From: an uncultured Gammaproteobacteria bacterium
GTDB taxonomy: Bacteria; Pseudomonadota; Gammaproteobacteria; Arenicellales; JAANXG01
Reading direction: 5' to 3'
NCBI GenBank assembly: GCA_947259395.1
Contig: CAMYMN010000035.1
Location: 1-57,167 of the forward strand
Length of the DNA: 57,167 bases
The notes beneath the pieces are model-generated. The model was not told where the DNA came from and did no database searches. It saw only the letters and a program-made list of their open reading frames with translations. The translations under genes and the position numbers were made by a program. This document shows, in pieces, positions 38,544 to 48,137 of this stretch (within the stretch, counting starts at the first letter, position 1; each line of letters opens with the position of its first letter).

Positions 38544-38681
38544 GGCGTAGAGTTTAAAGTGTGCACCAAAAAGTACAAAGTATCGAACACCCGAGGTCGT
38601 GGGTAAACTCTGTTATTGCTTAGCGGGCAGCCGGGTTTGGTACCTGCGAGTCGCCGGGGTTCTGACGCGGATTGAACTTAC

Positions 38682-38711
38682 AAAAAAACGCCCCAAATAC
38701 CCGGGGGGCGT
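38682..38711 (-). terminator. Rho-independent terminator of the qmoAB-hdrCB operon
   Basis: On the minus strand a 7 bp stem (ACGCCCC with GGGGCGT, 38705-38711 and 38688-38694) is followed by a run of T residues ending at 38682. It lies 20 bp after the hdrB stop. Confidence 0.85.
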
Positions 38712-38730
38712 GTGGTTTGTACGCGGCTAT

Positions 38731-39636
38731 TTATTTCGCCGCGATCTCCTCGAGCTGTTTGGCGCGGATGATGTTGCCGTCGAGGCCCGCTTCCTTGGCG
38801 TTGCCACAGTAAGCAACCGTTAGTAACTGGCTGTAGTAAGTCACCGGAATATGGAATTTGGTTCCGTAGTGTTTGTTGATTTGATCTTGATACACCTCGA
38901 CATTCATTTGACATACCGGGCACGGCGTCACGATCATGTCGGCGCCCTGGTCGTAGGCAGCCTCGATGATATCTTTAATCTGTTTCTGGCTCTTTTCGGG
39001 TTCGGAAAACGCGAGGGCGCCGCCGCAGCAGGTTACCTTTTTGTCGTAATCCGTGATTGCTTCACCGCCAACGGTCTCAACCATCTTATCCAGATACATG
39101 GGGTTTTCAAAGGATTCGCCGTCGATACCAAACGGCCTATTGGTCTGGCACCCGACGTATCCCGCGAATTTGATCCCCTCCAATGATTTCACCATTGGTT
39201 CTTTTAACCCTTCGTAGCCGATGTCTTCAATCAACACTTCGACCATATGCCGAATCGGTGTCTCATTTTTCAAGTGGATATCGAGTCCTGCTTCTTTGAG
39301 GACTTCCTTGGTGTCGGCAAGCAATTGCTCGGAAGCATCGAGGCGATCGGCGGTCTCTTTCGCGCCAAGCCAGCACGCGGCGCAGGTGGCGACGATATCC
39401 TGGTCAGGATTGTTTTGTTCGGATAACGCGATGTTTCGTGCATTCATCACATGACGTGGCAACTCTCCGCCCTCGGCATAGCCGATCGAGGCGCCGCAGC
39501 AATTCCAATCGGGTATCTCATTGAGTTTGATATCAAGTTTTTCGCACATCGCGTCAACTGACACCATATAATTGGAGGCCGAGGCCTTACGTTCGGAACT
39601 ACAACCTGGATAGAATGAATATTCTTTCTTAGCCAT
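38731..39636 (-). CDS. hdrB: Heterodisulfide reductase subunit B-like protein
   Basis: 301 residues with two CCG-type cysteine domains: PGCSSERKAS, NCCGASIGYA and ATCAACWLGA in the first; YVGCQTNRPFG, VTCCGGALAF and TPCPVCQMN in the second. In methanogen HdrB such domains ligate the noncubane [4Fe-4S] clusters at the disulfide site. It is the last gene of the qmoAB-hdrCB operon. In Qmo-type complexes of Gram-positive sulfate reducers HdrB/HdrC replace the membrane QmoC, which is the closest known parallel. Confidence 0.92.
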   Translation of the reverse strand: MAKKEYSFYPGCSSERKASASNYMVSVDAMCEKLDIKLNEIPDWNCCGASIGYAEGGELPRHVMNARNIALSEQNNPDQDIVATCAACWLGAKETADRLDASEQLLADTKEVLKEAGLDIHLKNETPIRHMVEVLIEDIGYEGLKEPMVKSLEGIKFAGYVGCQTNRPFGIDGESFENPMYLDKMVETVGGEAITDYDKKVTCCGGALAFSEPEKSQKQIKDIIEAAYDQGADMIVTPCPVCQMNVEVYQDQINKHYGTKFHIPVTYYSQLLTVAYCGNAKEAGLDGNIIRAKQLEEIAAK

Positions 39637-39648
39637 GACGAACTCCCG

Positions 39649-40272
39649 TTAACTGGCTATGCCCTTACGGCGGTCTTCAATCTCCCGAGCCTTCTTCAGC
39701 AGGACATGAAGTTCTTTGGGATTCTTCACGCCTTTATGGCTGATGAGCGCGAACGGATTTAGCCGTTTCGTCTTGAGCATTCCGATGCCAACGCTCGCCA
39801 TCGCCAGTGCGTTCTTGACACCGCTCATGAAGCCATCCATGAAGTATAATTTCAGCGACAGCGCCAATTCGTTGACACGTCCGGTCTTGGCGATATTGTT
39901 CCAAAATATTTTCGCAAAGCGGCGCGTCGGATTCATCTTCGGCGCGATCCCCAGGCGGTGGGCATAGTTAGCCAGCCCATGCATGATATGGGTTATCGGC
40001 AACTCTCGTGGACAACGGACGATACAGTTGTAACAAGACGTGCACATCCACATCGACTCGGTGGTCAATACCTCATCACGTTTACCGGCGCGGATCATCA
40101 TGAAAATCTCTTGCGGTGGATGATCCCAGTCGGGTCCGAATGGGCACGAGCCTGAACACACCCCGCACTGCATACACATCTTCACCCAATGGCCTTCTTC
40201 AACGTTTTCCTCGACTTCTTTGAGGAAATCGTTGCGGTATTTCTGGACCATGGCGGTGTTGACGTCGCTCAT
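39649..40272 (-). CDS. hdrC: Heterodisulfide reductase subunit C-like iron-sulfur protein
   Basis: 207 residues. Two [4Fe-4S] motifs (MQCGVCSGSCPFGPDWDHPP and CTSCYNCIVRCPRELP) lie in the N-terminal half and match HdrC. The C-terminal half (GRVNELALSLKLYFMDGFMS) is helical and contains no clear membrane bundle, unlike QmoC, where an HdrC part is fused to a haem b membrane domain. It sits between qmoB and hdrB with gaps of 12-14 bp, so one polycistronic mRNA is very likely. Confidence 0.92.
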   Translation of the reverse strand: MSDVNTAMVQKYRNDFLKEVEENVEEGHWVKMCMQCGVCSGSCPFGPDWDHPPQEIFMMIRAGKRDEVLTTESMWMCTSCYNCIVRCPRELPITHIMHGLANYAHRLGIAPKMNPTRRFAKIFWNNIAKTGRVNELALSLKLYFMDGFMSGVKNALAMASVGIGMLKTKRLNPFALISHKGVKNPKELHVLLKKAREIEDRRKGIAS

Positions 40273-40286
40273 CGCATTTCTCCTGC

Positions 40287-42548
40287 TCAGAAGCCCTTAA
40301 ACGGGTTCATTCCGATTTCATCAATCTTGGCCGCGTACTCGTTTATGAGTGTCGGCACTCTGTGGATGTCGGTGATCTCCACTTCGTAGGTCTCCACGCG
40401 CTCGGACTCCAGCTGTAGTTGCTGCAACGTGTCGTCAATCTTGCTCATCCGTTCATGCGCCAGTTCCGAGCCCCTCACAAAATGGCACTGATAGTCATCG
40501 CCTTTTTTACACCCCATTAACATAATGCCGTCATAACCGCTGTTCAGGGCGTCGGTGACCCAGATGGAGTTCACCGAGCCGAGGCAGCGCACCGGCACGA
40601 CGCGAACAAATGCACTGTACTCCAGCCCCTGTTGGGCCGCCATATCCAAAGCCGGGTAGGCGTCGTTTTCGCAGGCCAGCACCAGAATGCGCGGCTTTTC
40701 ATCGAACTCATCGGGCATATCCACGTTCTTGATCTGTTGGCCGATGGTGTCGACGGAATAATTCTCGAATGAAATCACCCGTACCGGACACGCCCCCATG
40801 CAGGTTCCGCACCGTCGGCATCGGGACTCATTGAATACCGGATAGCGTTGTTCGTCCTCATCAATGGCGCCGAATGGGCATTCCACCGTGCACCGCTTGC
40901 ATTGCGTACAACCCTCGCGGCGGAAGCTTGGGAAACTCAAGTCACCGGAGCGTGGGTGTGCCGCGCGTCCCAAGGTTGCGTTCTCCACTGCTTGAATTGC
41001 TTTGAGAGCCGCACCGGTGGCGTCTTCCATCGTTTGTGCGATGTCCATCGGCCGCCGCACCGGACCGCAGGCATAGATGCCGCTGCGCCGAGTTTCATAA
41101 GGAAAACATATGAAATGAGAGTCGCTGAATCCATGGCGCAGGTGGGGTAGGTCAACACCCTGGCGGTAAGTGAGGTTGAGTATGGAATCCACCGGGATTT
41201 GGGCGTCGCTGGTGGCGGCCTCAGCTGGTGCTTCAGACTCCCCGCCTTCTTCCTCAATGTCCAGTGTTGTTGCTTGCTCGATGTCGACACCAGAATTGGG
41301 GACTTGACCGGTAGCCAACACAACCAGGTCCGCCTTTGCCACCGCTTCTTCATCCAAGATCATGTCGTGGAATTTGACCTCTAACTGACCATTGATGGGA
41401 CTGACTTGCTGGTTCTTGCCTTTGGTAAAGATGACTCCCTTGCGTTGCGCCGACCGATAAAAGTCTTCGCCATTGCCTGGGGTGCGCAAGTCATCGAATA
41501 TCACCACCGTATCGACATCGGGGTTCGCGTCTTTGAAATACATCGCCTGTTTGATGCTGGTGTTACAGCAATGGCCGGAACAATAAGGGAGATGGCCCGG
41601 TTTATTACTACGCTGGCCGGCACATTGAACAAACACGACACTCTCAATTTCCTTACCGTCTGACGGCCGCTTGATGGGGCCGTCTGTCGCCTGTTTCGCT
41701 AATTGCTCCAGCTCGGCTTGATCGACCACGTCCGGACTGTTTCCATAGCCCAGCTCGGGCAACTGGTTGGCATCGTAATTGGAAAAACCACTGGCCTGGA
41801 TAATGCTGCCCACGTTGTCGGTCACCGTCTCACCGCTTTCGGCGCTGATATCAATGCTGAACTGTCCAGGGGCACCGCTGGTGCGGGTAACCGAGCTATT
41901 CAAGAACACGGTAATATTCTTGTCGAGCTCCACGGACTTCATCAGGTCGCTCACGCCGGTGTCATGTGGGTCGGCAAACGGCTCGCGGTCGGGCACGCGT
42001 TTGTGCAGCTTCGCCGCCCAGCCGCCGAGTTGGCCGGTCTTTTCGACCAGCAATACGCCGTATCCCGCCTTGGACGCCTCGGTCGCCGCGGTCATCCCGC
42101 TGACACCACCCCCGACGACGAGGATATTTTTGTTGGTGCCCGCGTTCTGATTGGCTTCGGGTTGTTTCATGTACTGAATCTCCGCGCAAGCCATGCGCAG
42201 ATAATCATCGGCCATCTCCTGGGTGGTTTCTCTCGCCTCATCGGTGTCGGGACGTACCCAGATGACTCCCTCACGCAAGTTTGCGCGCCCGAGAGCCACG
42301 TCATCAAAACCGAAGGCTTCGGTCTTGGCGCGTCGTGAACAGGCGGCAATTACCACGTGGGTGACACCTTCACCATCGATATCATTGCGGATGGTGTTGA
42401 CGCCGTCTTTATTGCATAGGAAATCGTGCTGGCGAACGTGGGAGCATTTACCCTCGCTCTCTGCGACCTTAGCCAGTTGATCGGTATCCAATCGGTCGCC
42501 GATACCGCAACCCTTACACACATACACTGCGGTCTTGTTTTCGGACAT
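40287..42548 (-). CDS. qmoB: Quinone-interacting membrane-bound oxidoreductase subunit QmoB (HdrA-like)
   Basis: About 753 residues, HdrA-related flavoprotein. In order: an N-terminal cysteine patch (VYVCKGCGIGDRLD), FAD site (ILVVGGGVSGMTAATEASKA), HdrA cysteine block (CAGQRSN, CSGHCCNTSIKQ), two ferredoxin motifs (CTQCKRCTVECPFGAI and CRRCGTCMGACPVRVI) and a C-terminal MvhD-like domain (CENDAYPALDMAAQQG, VRCLGSVNS, GCKKGDDYQCHF). QmoB passes electrons between APS reductase and QmoA/Hdr proteins. The ATG at 42548 follows GGAGG at 7 nt spacing inside the qmoA end; the longer frame overlapping qmoA is not real. Confidence 0.95.
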   Translation of the reverse strand: MSENKTAVYVCKGCGIGDRLDTDQLAKVAESEGKCSHVRQHDFLCNKDGVNTIRNDIDGEGVTHVVIAACSRRAKTEAFGFDDVALGRANLREGVIWVRPDTDEARETTQEMADDYLRMACAEIQYMKQPEANQNAGTNKNILVVGGGVSGMTAATEASKAGYGVLLVEKTGQLGGWAAKLHKRVPDREPFADPHDTGVSDLMKSVELDKNITVFLNSSVTRTSGAPGQFSIDISAESGETVTDNVGSIIQASGFSNYDANQLPELGYGNSPDVVDQAELEQLAKQATDGPIKRPSDGKEIESVVFVQCAGQRSNKPGHLPYCSGHCCNTSIKQAMYFKDANPDVDTVVIFDDLRTPGNGEDFYRSAQRKGVIFTKGKNQQVSPINGQLEVKFHDMILDEEAVAKADLVVLATGQVPNSGVDIEQATTLDIEEEGGESEAPAEAATSDAQIPVDSILNLTYRQGVDLPHLRHGFSDSHFICFPYETRRSGIYACGPVRRPMDIAQTMEDATGAALKAIQAVENATLGRAAHPRSGDLSFPSFRREGCTQCKRCTVECPFGAIDEDEQRYPVFNESRCRRCGTCMGACPVRVISFENYSVDTIGQQIKNVDMPDEFDEKPRILVLACENDAYPALDMAAQQGLEYSAFVRVVPVRCLGSVNSIWVTDALNSGYDGIMLMGCKKGDDYQCHFVRGSELAHERMSKIDDTLQQLQLESERVETYEVEITDIHRVPTLINEYAAKIDEIGMNPFKGF

Positions 42549-42552
42549 TTTT

Positions 42553-43845
42553 TCAGGCCTCCGCGCTCGATACACGATTGACGACTTGGATGGCGCGCAG
42601 CGCCGCCGCGGTCGCGCTCTGTACTGCTCGGTTGACGTCCAAGGCATTGGTGGCGCAGCCAGCGCCGAATATGGCTGCATTGGCACCATTCGGTTGAATA
42701 AAACCACTGGCATCGGCGGAAACGCTATCGTTGATCTGGTCCGCCCTCACGCTGGGTTCCATGCCGATCGCGAGCACACACAAATCGTGGGTATTGTCGT
42801 AGCGTTGATAACCCTCGGTGTCTACGCCATGGAGCACGACATCACCGGTGTCTCGATTCTGGGTGATGTTGGCCACCTTGGACTTTATGAAATGGACTTT
42901 TTCGTCCGCCTGGACTTTTTTATAGAAGTCCTCAAATCGGTCGATGGCGCGGATATCTATGTAATAAATGGTGGCCTTGGCGTCAGCGTCATCGCCGTAT
43001 TGTTCGCCAATATAGGTTGACTGCTTTAGCGACGCCATACAGCAGATGCGCGAGCAATGCGTCAGGTGGTTTCGGTCGCGTGAACCGGCGCACTGGATAA
43101 AGGCAATGTTCTTGGCTGGTTTAGCGTCGGAGGGACGCAATAGCTTGCCGCCGGTGGGGCCGAAGGGATCCATCATGCGCTCGAATTCGACGCTGGTGAT
43201 CACATTCGGAAACCGATCGTAACCATAAGGTTGAATCTTGGCTGCGTCGTAGGGCCGCCAACCGGTAGCCCAAATCACGGCGCCAACTTTTATCTCGATC
43301 GTCTGCTCCTGCATATCAAGATCGATCGCCTCGTACTTGCAGGCGGCTTTCGCCTTGTTGGCGTCTTCGCTGCCTACGATTGACGGATCGATCACATAGC
43401 GCTGCGGATAGGCCATGTTGTACGGCAAATACGCCGCCTTGGTCTTCGTCATGTTGTAATTGAACGGATCGTCGATCTCCGCGGTTACCGCGTCTGCACA
43501 GGCGCCACAAGCGGTGCAATTCTCGTTTACGTAACGGGGGTGAATAGTAATCGAGACGTCATAATCACCGGCGGTGCCTGCTACGTTTGTCACTTCGGCC
43601 ATGGTCAACAGCCGAATTTTCTTGTTTGCTTTGAGCCGACGCAGATTTATTTCCTGGCCACAGCTTGGTCGGCACAGCTTGGGAAAATACTTATAAAGCT
43701 GCGCTATCCGTCCACCGACGGAGGGATTTTTCTCAACCAGCAGCACCTGCTTACCACACTCTGCTGCTTCCAGCGCAGCGGTCAGGCCACTGATGCCGCC
43801 TCCTACTACCAAGATCGTTTCATTGGTCGCGACCACATCGGTCAT
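42553..43845 (-). CDS. qmoA: Quinone-interacting membrane-bound oxidoreductase subunit QmoA (HdrA-like)
   Basis: 430 residues. FAD-binding start ILVVGGGISGLTAALEAAEC with KNPSVGGRIAQLYKYFPKLC and the HdrA-type cysteine block (CAGSRDRNHLTHCSRICCMA). A short CTACGACADAV motif is present. QmoA with QmoB forms the soluble flavin core of the Qmo complex. It is the first gene of a four-gene minus-strand operon (qmoA-qmoB-hdrC-hdrB) whose promoter must lie in 43846-44128. No qmoC with membrane helices is present. Confidence 0.95.
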   Translation of the reverse strand: MTDVVATNETILVVGGGISGLTAALEAAECGKQVLLVEKNPSVGGRIAQLYKYFPKLCRPSCGQEINLRRLKANKKIRLLTMAEVTNVAGTAGDYDVSITIHPRYVNENCTACGACADAVTAEIDDPFNYNMTKTKAAYLPYNMAYPQRYVIDPSIVGSEDANKAKAACKYEAIDLDMQEQTIEIKVGAVIWATGWRPYDAAKIQPYGYDRFPNVITSVEFERMMDPFGPTGGKLLRPSDAKPAKNIAFIQCAGSRDRNHLTHCSRICCMASLKQSTYIGEQYGDDADAKATIYYIDIRAIDRFEDFYKKVQADEKVHFIKSKVANITQNRDTGDVVLHGVDTEGYQRYDNTHDLCVLAIGMEPSVRADQINDSVSADASGFIQPNGANAAIFGAGCATNALDVNRAVQSATAAALRAIQVVNRVSSAEA

Positions 43846-44023
43846 GGATTACGTCCTCCGGTAGGCATTTGATCTCTTGCTCAAGATCCGCACAATACGG
43901 CGATCACGCCGCGGTGGCGGAACCGAATAATATATGGGTTCTGCTTAGCTGTCGCCATGTAAGGTTATCACGCGCAGATACAATTTTCGTATGAAGTGAT
44001 AGAGTAGGTATATGGTACCCATG

Positions 44024-44054
44024 GAAACGAAAGTCCGCTTGGACGCATCGTTTC
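44024..44054. promoter_or_regulatory. Stem-loop in the qmo / cbb divergent gap
   Basis: GAAACGA (44024-44030) pairs with TCGTTTC (44048-44054), and an inner GTCC/GGAC stem closes a 4-nt loop. It lies in the 283 bp divergent region and has no T-run. It might be an operator, a leader hairpin or a remnant; pattern only. Confidence 0.3.
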
Positions 44055-44128
44055 TGTTTTCCAGTCGCGCCCACTAGTTGCTACCGTGTGTCGACCTTCG
44101 CTCCTTGACCTAGATCGCATGTAGATAA

Positions 44129-44873
44129 TTGGAAACCCAGGCATTCAAGACACAAGCGTATTTCGTGACCGAACAGCCCTACTATGAACCGCAGGGCAAA
44201 GAAATCGCTTTGTTTGAGGCCGCGTATACCAATCAGATTCCAATCTTATTAAAGGGTCCAACCGGCTGCGGTAAGACACGTTTCATGGAGCACATGGCGT
44301 GGCGGTTGCGTCGACCGTTGATCACGGTATCCTGCCATGACGATCTTACCGCCTCCGATTTGGTTGGGCGCTATTTAATCATTGGCGGCGAAACCCGCTG
44401 GGTGGATGGCCACGACGGTGGTAATTCATCCGCTTGCCGACGACAGGCGTGTCCTGCCAATGGAGAAGACCGGTGAATTGTTGCAGGCGCCGCCGGAATT
44501 TTGTTTGGGGATCTCATATAACCCGGGATATCAGAGCGTCCTCAAGGACCTGAAGCAAAGTACTCGCCAGCGATTTGTGGCGATAGAGTTCGACTATCCA
44601 CCCGCGGAACTGGAGCGGACCATTGTCACGAACGAATCAGGATTGGATGATCATATCGCTGACAAGTTGGTGAAGTACGCACATATGACACGCAATTTGA
44701 AAGGCAGCGGGTTAGACGAAGGGGCGAGCACGCGATTGTTAGTGCATGCCGCGAAACTTATTGCCTCCGGCATTGATCCCGGCACTGCTTGCCGGGGTGC
44801 GGTGTCCGAGGCACTCAGCGATGATCCGGAAATGTTGTCGGCGATGAACGAACTGTCGGCGTCCTTGTTTTAG
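44129..44873 (+). pseudogene. cbbQ: CbbQ/NorQ-type MoxR AAA+ ATPase with internal deletion and frameshift
   Basis: The first frame (44129-44476) gives the CbbQ N-terminus, with PYYEPQGKEIALFEAAY, Walker A KGPTGCGKTRFMEHM and DLTASDLVGRYL up to GGETRWVDG. The second frame (usable from about 44408) resumes at [21 protein letters not shown] and continues through [22 protein letters not shown] to 44873. In intact CbbQ proteins about 23 residues lie between these two parts, including the Walker B motif (LDE). Here they are missing and the frame is shifted, so neither piece can be an active ATPase. The start TTG has no good ribosome site. cbbO follows after 105 bp. It is either a pseudogene or an assembly deletion of roughly 68 bp. 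Confidence 0.85.
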
Positions 44874-44978
44874 CAAGTGCAACGGCAGCAGTTGTAAGGT
44901 CTCCAGTACCGCGGTACGGGCCGCCGGAAACTGACTGCTGATGCGTGCCACACGTTCCACTAATCAGTCTGATTCATT

Positions 44979-47120
44979 ATGTCCAAACGTTCTCTCACAT
45001 TCGACGAACTGGAAGGGCAGTTAGAGGAATATCTCGATCCCGTCTTGTCGACTCGGCGAACCGCGGAAGCGCCGGCTCAAGCATTGTCAAAATTCTCACG
45101 TCAGCAACAAGATTTCATACTGCATTGGATCAGCGTGATCGTCAGGACCAATTCCGAAATGGGCTATCAGTTTGCCAGCCACGCCCCGCAGGCGCTACGA
45201 CTCATGGATCTGGATGGTGTCGAGAATTGGATCATCCAATTCATGGATGTGTACGACCGACAAGGCTTGTATCCCGGCTGCGCTACGGTGCAGGCCGTTG
45301 AACAATTCGCCACGGATCTCCAACGCAGAGAGTTCGGGGTGAATTTTGAGGACGTGGTGCGAATACTGGAGCATTTTGTGCATGGACTCGCAGGTCGTGA
45401 GCTCAAGCTACAGGCAAATGAGATCGTGCACACGGATACCGAGCATCTGTACCTGCCTCCACGCCTGATCGTATTTCGCACGCGTCGGCAAAACTTTGGC
45501 CTGTACAAGGCTATGGCTTCACATCTGTGGTCGCAAAACTGGTTTGGTACTTATCGCGTGCCCGGGGAGCTAGTGAGCCTGGCCGATGTATGCGGCAGCT
45601 ATCCAGACCCGCAGCGCGCGGCTGTTATATTCCATGCCCTGGAAACCGTGCGTCTCAACGCGTGTATTGAACGTGGACTACCCGGCTTGTACCGGGAAAT
45701 GATGGCCCTGCAGCGCGAGCAGGCTGAGGTTCGTTATCCGTCAGGCTGGGCTGACGCGGTGAACCGGTTGACGGAGCCAGAAACAACGGTTCGCGATACG
45801 ATTCACGCGTTGCGACGCTTGTTTCCCACTGCGGACCATCTTCCATCGCCATTTTGTTTCCAAGGTACTTTGACGCTGGAATCCACCGAGGCGGCCATGC
45901 GTACCCGTCAGCACCGGGAAAAGCACAAGTTTCAGCAGAGCCTGCGGCAAATCAACCGCAAGTCCGAGCAACACGCCGCCAGTGCCGAACGAGCCTCGAC
46001 ACCGCCTCGCATTCAAGCCACGCGTCCACCATCCCAGGATGGGCAACATGATCTCCACATCGAATGGACCGTAGATGGCCGTCCGGTATCGCCGCCTGAG
46101 GAAATTCGCACACTGTCCCGCTCGATCGTGCAAGATTTTGGCGAAATTCCGGAGGAATACCTGGTGGCCGCCGGCGACGGGGCGTACCCGCCCACACCTG
46201 GAACGGGCAACAAACCGGCGACCGTTTGGGAAGGCGCATATCACGAGGAAGGCGCCTGGTTGTACAACGAGTGGGATTTTCGCCGCCAACACTACCGCAA
46301 GGATTGGTGTGTGTTGAGGGAGATCGAGCTACACCCCTGTGAGGAACGCTATGTGGACGAGGTGCTGCGTCGCTATGCGGGCCTGATATCGGGGTTACGC
46401 AAAACCTTCGAGGCGTTGCGCGGCGAGGACCGGATTCTCAAGAAACAGATCTACGGTGATGACATCGATCTGGATGCGGTCGTAGACGCGTATGCGGATA
46501 TGCATGTGGGATTGGAGATGTCGGAAAGATTGTTTACCAAGCATCGAAACCTGGAACGTAATATGGCGGTGATCTTTATGGTGGATATGAGTGGTTCAAC
46601 CAAGGGATGGATCAATGATGCTGAACGGGAAGCGCTGGTTTTGTTGTGTGAAGCGTTGGAAATACTGGGCGACCGCTACGCAATCTATGGGTTTTCGGGA
46701 ATGACCCGCAAGCGATGTGAACTCTATCGAATCAAGCGTTTCGACGAGCACTACACAGACCAGGTAAAGCGTCGAATCGCCGGAATTCGCCCCCAGGATT
46801 ACACACGTATGGGCGTCATCATCCGCCATTTGAGTGGCTTGTTGGCGGATGTCGAAGCGCGGACCAAGCTGCTGATTACCTTGTCGGACGGCAAACCCGA
46901 CGATTATGACGGGTATCGAGGGGAATATGGCATTGAGGACACCCGGCAAGCCCTGATTGAAGCGAAACATCAGGGCATACATCCATTCTGCATCACTATT
47001 GACACCGAGGCCCACGATTATCTGCCACGAATGTATGGCGCGGTCAACTATGTGGTGATCGACGAGGTGAGAAAATTGCCCCTGAAGGTCTCTGACATCT
47101 ACCGGCATCTGACAACGTGA
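44979..47120 (+). CDS. cbbO: CbbO/NorD-type VWA-domain protein
   Basis: 713 residues. The helical N-terminal part (about 1-300) has GLYPGCATVQAVEQFATDL. The C-terminal von Willebrand A domain (from about 525) has a full MIDAS: VDMSGSTKG (DxSxS near 534), then LYRIKRF and TLSDGKPDDYDG. CbbO works with the AAA+ CbbQ to remodel inhibited Rubisco; NorD plays the same part for nitric oxide reductase. Length and the adjacent CbbQ-like gene favour CbbO, but no Rubisco or nor gene is in the window. With cbbQ broken, its function here is open. Confidence 0.85.
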   Translation: MSKRSLTFDELEGQLEEYLDPVLSTRRTAEAPAQALSKFSRQQQDFILHWISVIVRTNSEMGYQFASHAPQALRLMDLDGVENWIIQFMDVYDRQGLYPGCATVQAVEQFATDLQRREFGVNFEDVVRILEHFVHGLAGRELKLQANEIVHTDTEHLYLPPRLIVFRTRRQNFGLYKAMASHLWSQNWFGTYRVPGELVSLADVCGSYPDPQRAAVIFHALETVRLNACIERGLPGLYREMMALQREQAEVRYPSGWADAVNRLTEPETTVRDTIHALRRLFPTADHLPSPFCFQGTLTLESTEAAMRTRQHREKHKFQQSLRQINRKSEQHAASAERASTPPRIQATRPPSQDGQHDLHIEWTVDGRPVSPPEEIRTLSRSIVQDFGEIPEEYLVAAGDGAYPPTPGTGNKPATVWEGAYHEEGAWLYNEWDFRRQHYRKDWCVLREIELHPCEERYVDEVLRRYAGLISGLRKTFEALRGEDRILKKQIYGDDIDLDAVVDAYADMHVGLEMSERLFTKHRNLERNMAVIFMVDMSGSTKGWINDAEREALVLLCEALEILGDRYAIYGFSGMTRKRCELYRIKRFDEHYTDQVKRRIAGIRPQDYTRMGVIIRHLSGLLADVEARTKLLITLSDGKPDDYDGYRGEYGIEDTRQALIEAKHQGIHPFCITIDTEAHDYLPRMYGAVNYVVIDEVRKLPLKVSDIYRHLTT

Positions 47121-47796
47121 GCAGGCAGTATCGCGAGTTCGTGTTGTGTTGTGAAACAAAAAATTGAAACCGCCATTTGTTACTACAATCCGATCGGCAT
47201 TAGCGGTTACTAACATCAATGATAGTGTGCTTCGATACATTATAAACCACGAATTCGTCAAGAAATGCCGTGCATAAACAATGACAAGGTGAAGGTTTAT
47301 AAAGTTTTTCACATAAGACGAATTGCCGCGATTTGGTGATCAAGACTTTAAAATGCGATGCAGCAGGTAAGAAACGATGTTGTAAAAAAACAATAATAAA
47401 TTTTGTTTTGTTGTATTTTTGCTTGACATTTGTACATACGTGAATATATTTTCCGCATAACTTCGAATAGGTAGTAGTCGAAGTTCTAAAAGGACACCGC
47501 TAAGGTCAGCGTTAGTTGGCATACTTGGAATGCCAAAAAATAGTAAGGATGCAAACGAAACTGATACGCGGAATAACATTAATATATTGGCTACCTCAAC
47601 AACGAGAAATGTGATGCTAACCGAGTGGCGACACCGGTTAGGCCAGCACATTCACCTCTCGTGTTTTCACTCCCATCTTTCTACCACCTGTTCGGAAGCT
47701 GATTTTCCTTGTGATTTCAGGATGTTAGATCGTTGGGTGATGGCATGTTGGTGAGCATAATCTCGTTTACCTAACCTAATAGATAGGAGATGCGTC
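47121..47796. other. AT-rich intergenic region without a convincing gene
   Basis: 676 bp, visibly richer in A+T than its surroundings. It contains one promoter-like sequence and a 7 bp inverted repeat (TTGGCAT at 47516-47522, ATGCCAA at 47530-47536). Short frames on both strands (for example 47340-47651 minus) are low-complexity and lack ribosome sites. It may be the long 5' region of the lysine-rich gene or a foreign insert. Confidence 0.5.
47423..47450 (+). promoter_or_regulatory. Candidate sigma-70 promoter in the AT-rich gap
   Basis: TTGACA (47423-47428) and TATATT (47445-47450) with a 16 bp spacer. It points toward the lysine-rich gene about 350 bp downstream, which would give a long leader. 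Confidence 0.45.
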
Positions 47797-48090
47797 ATGG
47801 CAGTAAAGAAACGAGCTAAGAAGAAGGCGACTAAACGTAAGGCAACAAAGAAGAAGGCGACCAAGCGCAAGGCGACTAAGAAAAAGGCAACAAAGAAGAA
47901 GGCGACCAAGCGCAAGGCGACTAAGAAAAAGGCGAAAAAGAAGGCCACCAGGAAAAAGGCCAAAAAGAAGGCCACTAAGAGAAAGGCCAAAAAGAAGGCG
48001 ACTAAGAAAAAGGCCAAAAAGAAGGTGAAGAGGAAGGCCACGAAGAAGAAAGCGACCAGACGGAAAGCTAAAAAAAAAAGTAGGAGGTAA
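47797..48090 (+). CDS. Lysine-rich histone H1-like protein
   Basis: 97 residues built almost wholly of repeated KKKAT, KRKAT and KKKAK pentapeptides, ending RRKAKKKSRR. It resembles the C-terminal tail of eukaryotic H1 and bacterial H1-like proteins such as AlgP or Hc1/Hc2. It probably binds nucleic acid non-specifically. AGGAGA precedes the ATG at good spacing, and a strong terminator follows, which supports expression. The codons AAG, AAA and GCG/GCC/ACT alternate, so the repeat is also seen in DNA and may change length by slippage. Confidence 0.85.
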   Translation: MAVKKRAKKKATKRKATKKKATKRKATKKKATKKKATKRKATKKKAKKKATRKKAKKKATKRKAKKKATKKKAKKKVKRKATKKKATRRKAKKKSRR

Positions 48091-48137
48091 GCGTAAGAAA
48101 GCGGGACTGAGGATTCCTCTCCCGTTTTAAACCTATC

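Noticed and set aside
43846..44128. tRNA or known riboswitch in the qmo/cbb divergent gap
   Set aside because: Only a simple stem-loop was found; no cloverleaf or known aptamer core is visible.
47340..47651. 103-codon minus-strand gene in the AT-rich gap
   Set aside because: No ribosome site, low-complexity hydrophobic sequence, and AT-rich DNA does not support it.
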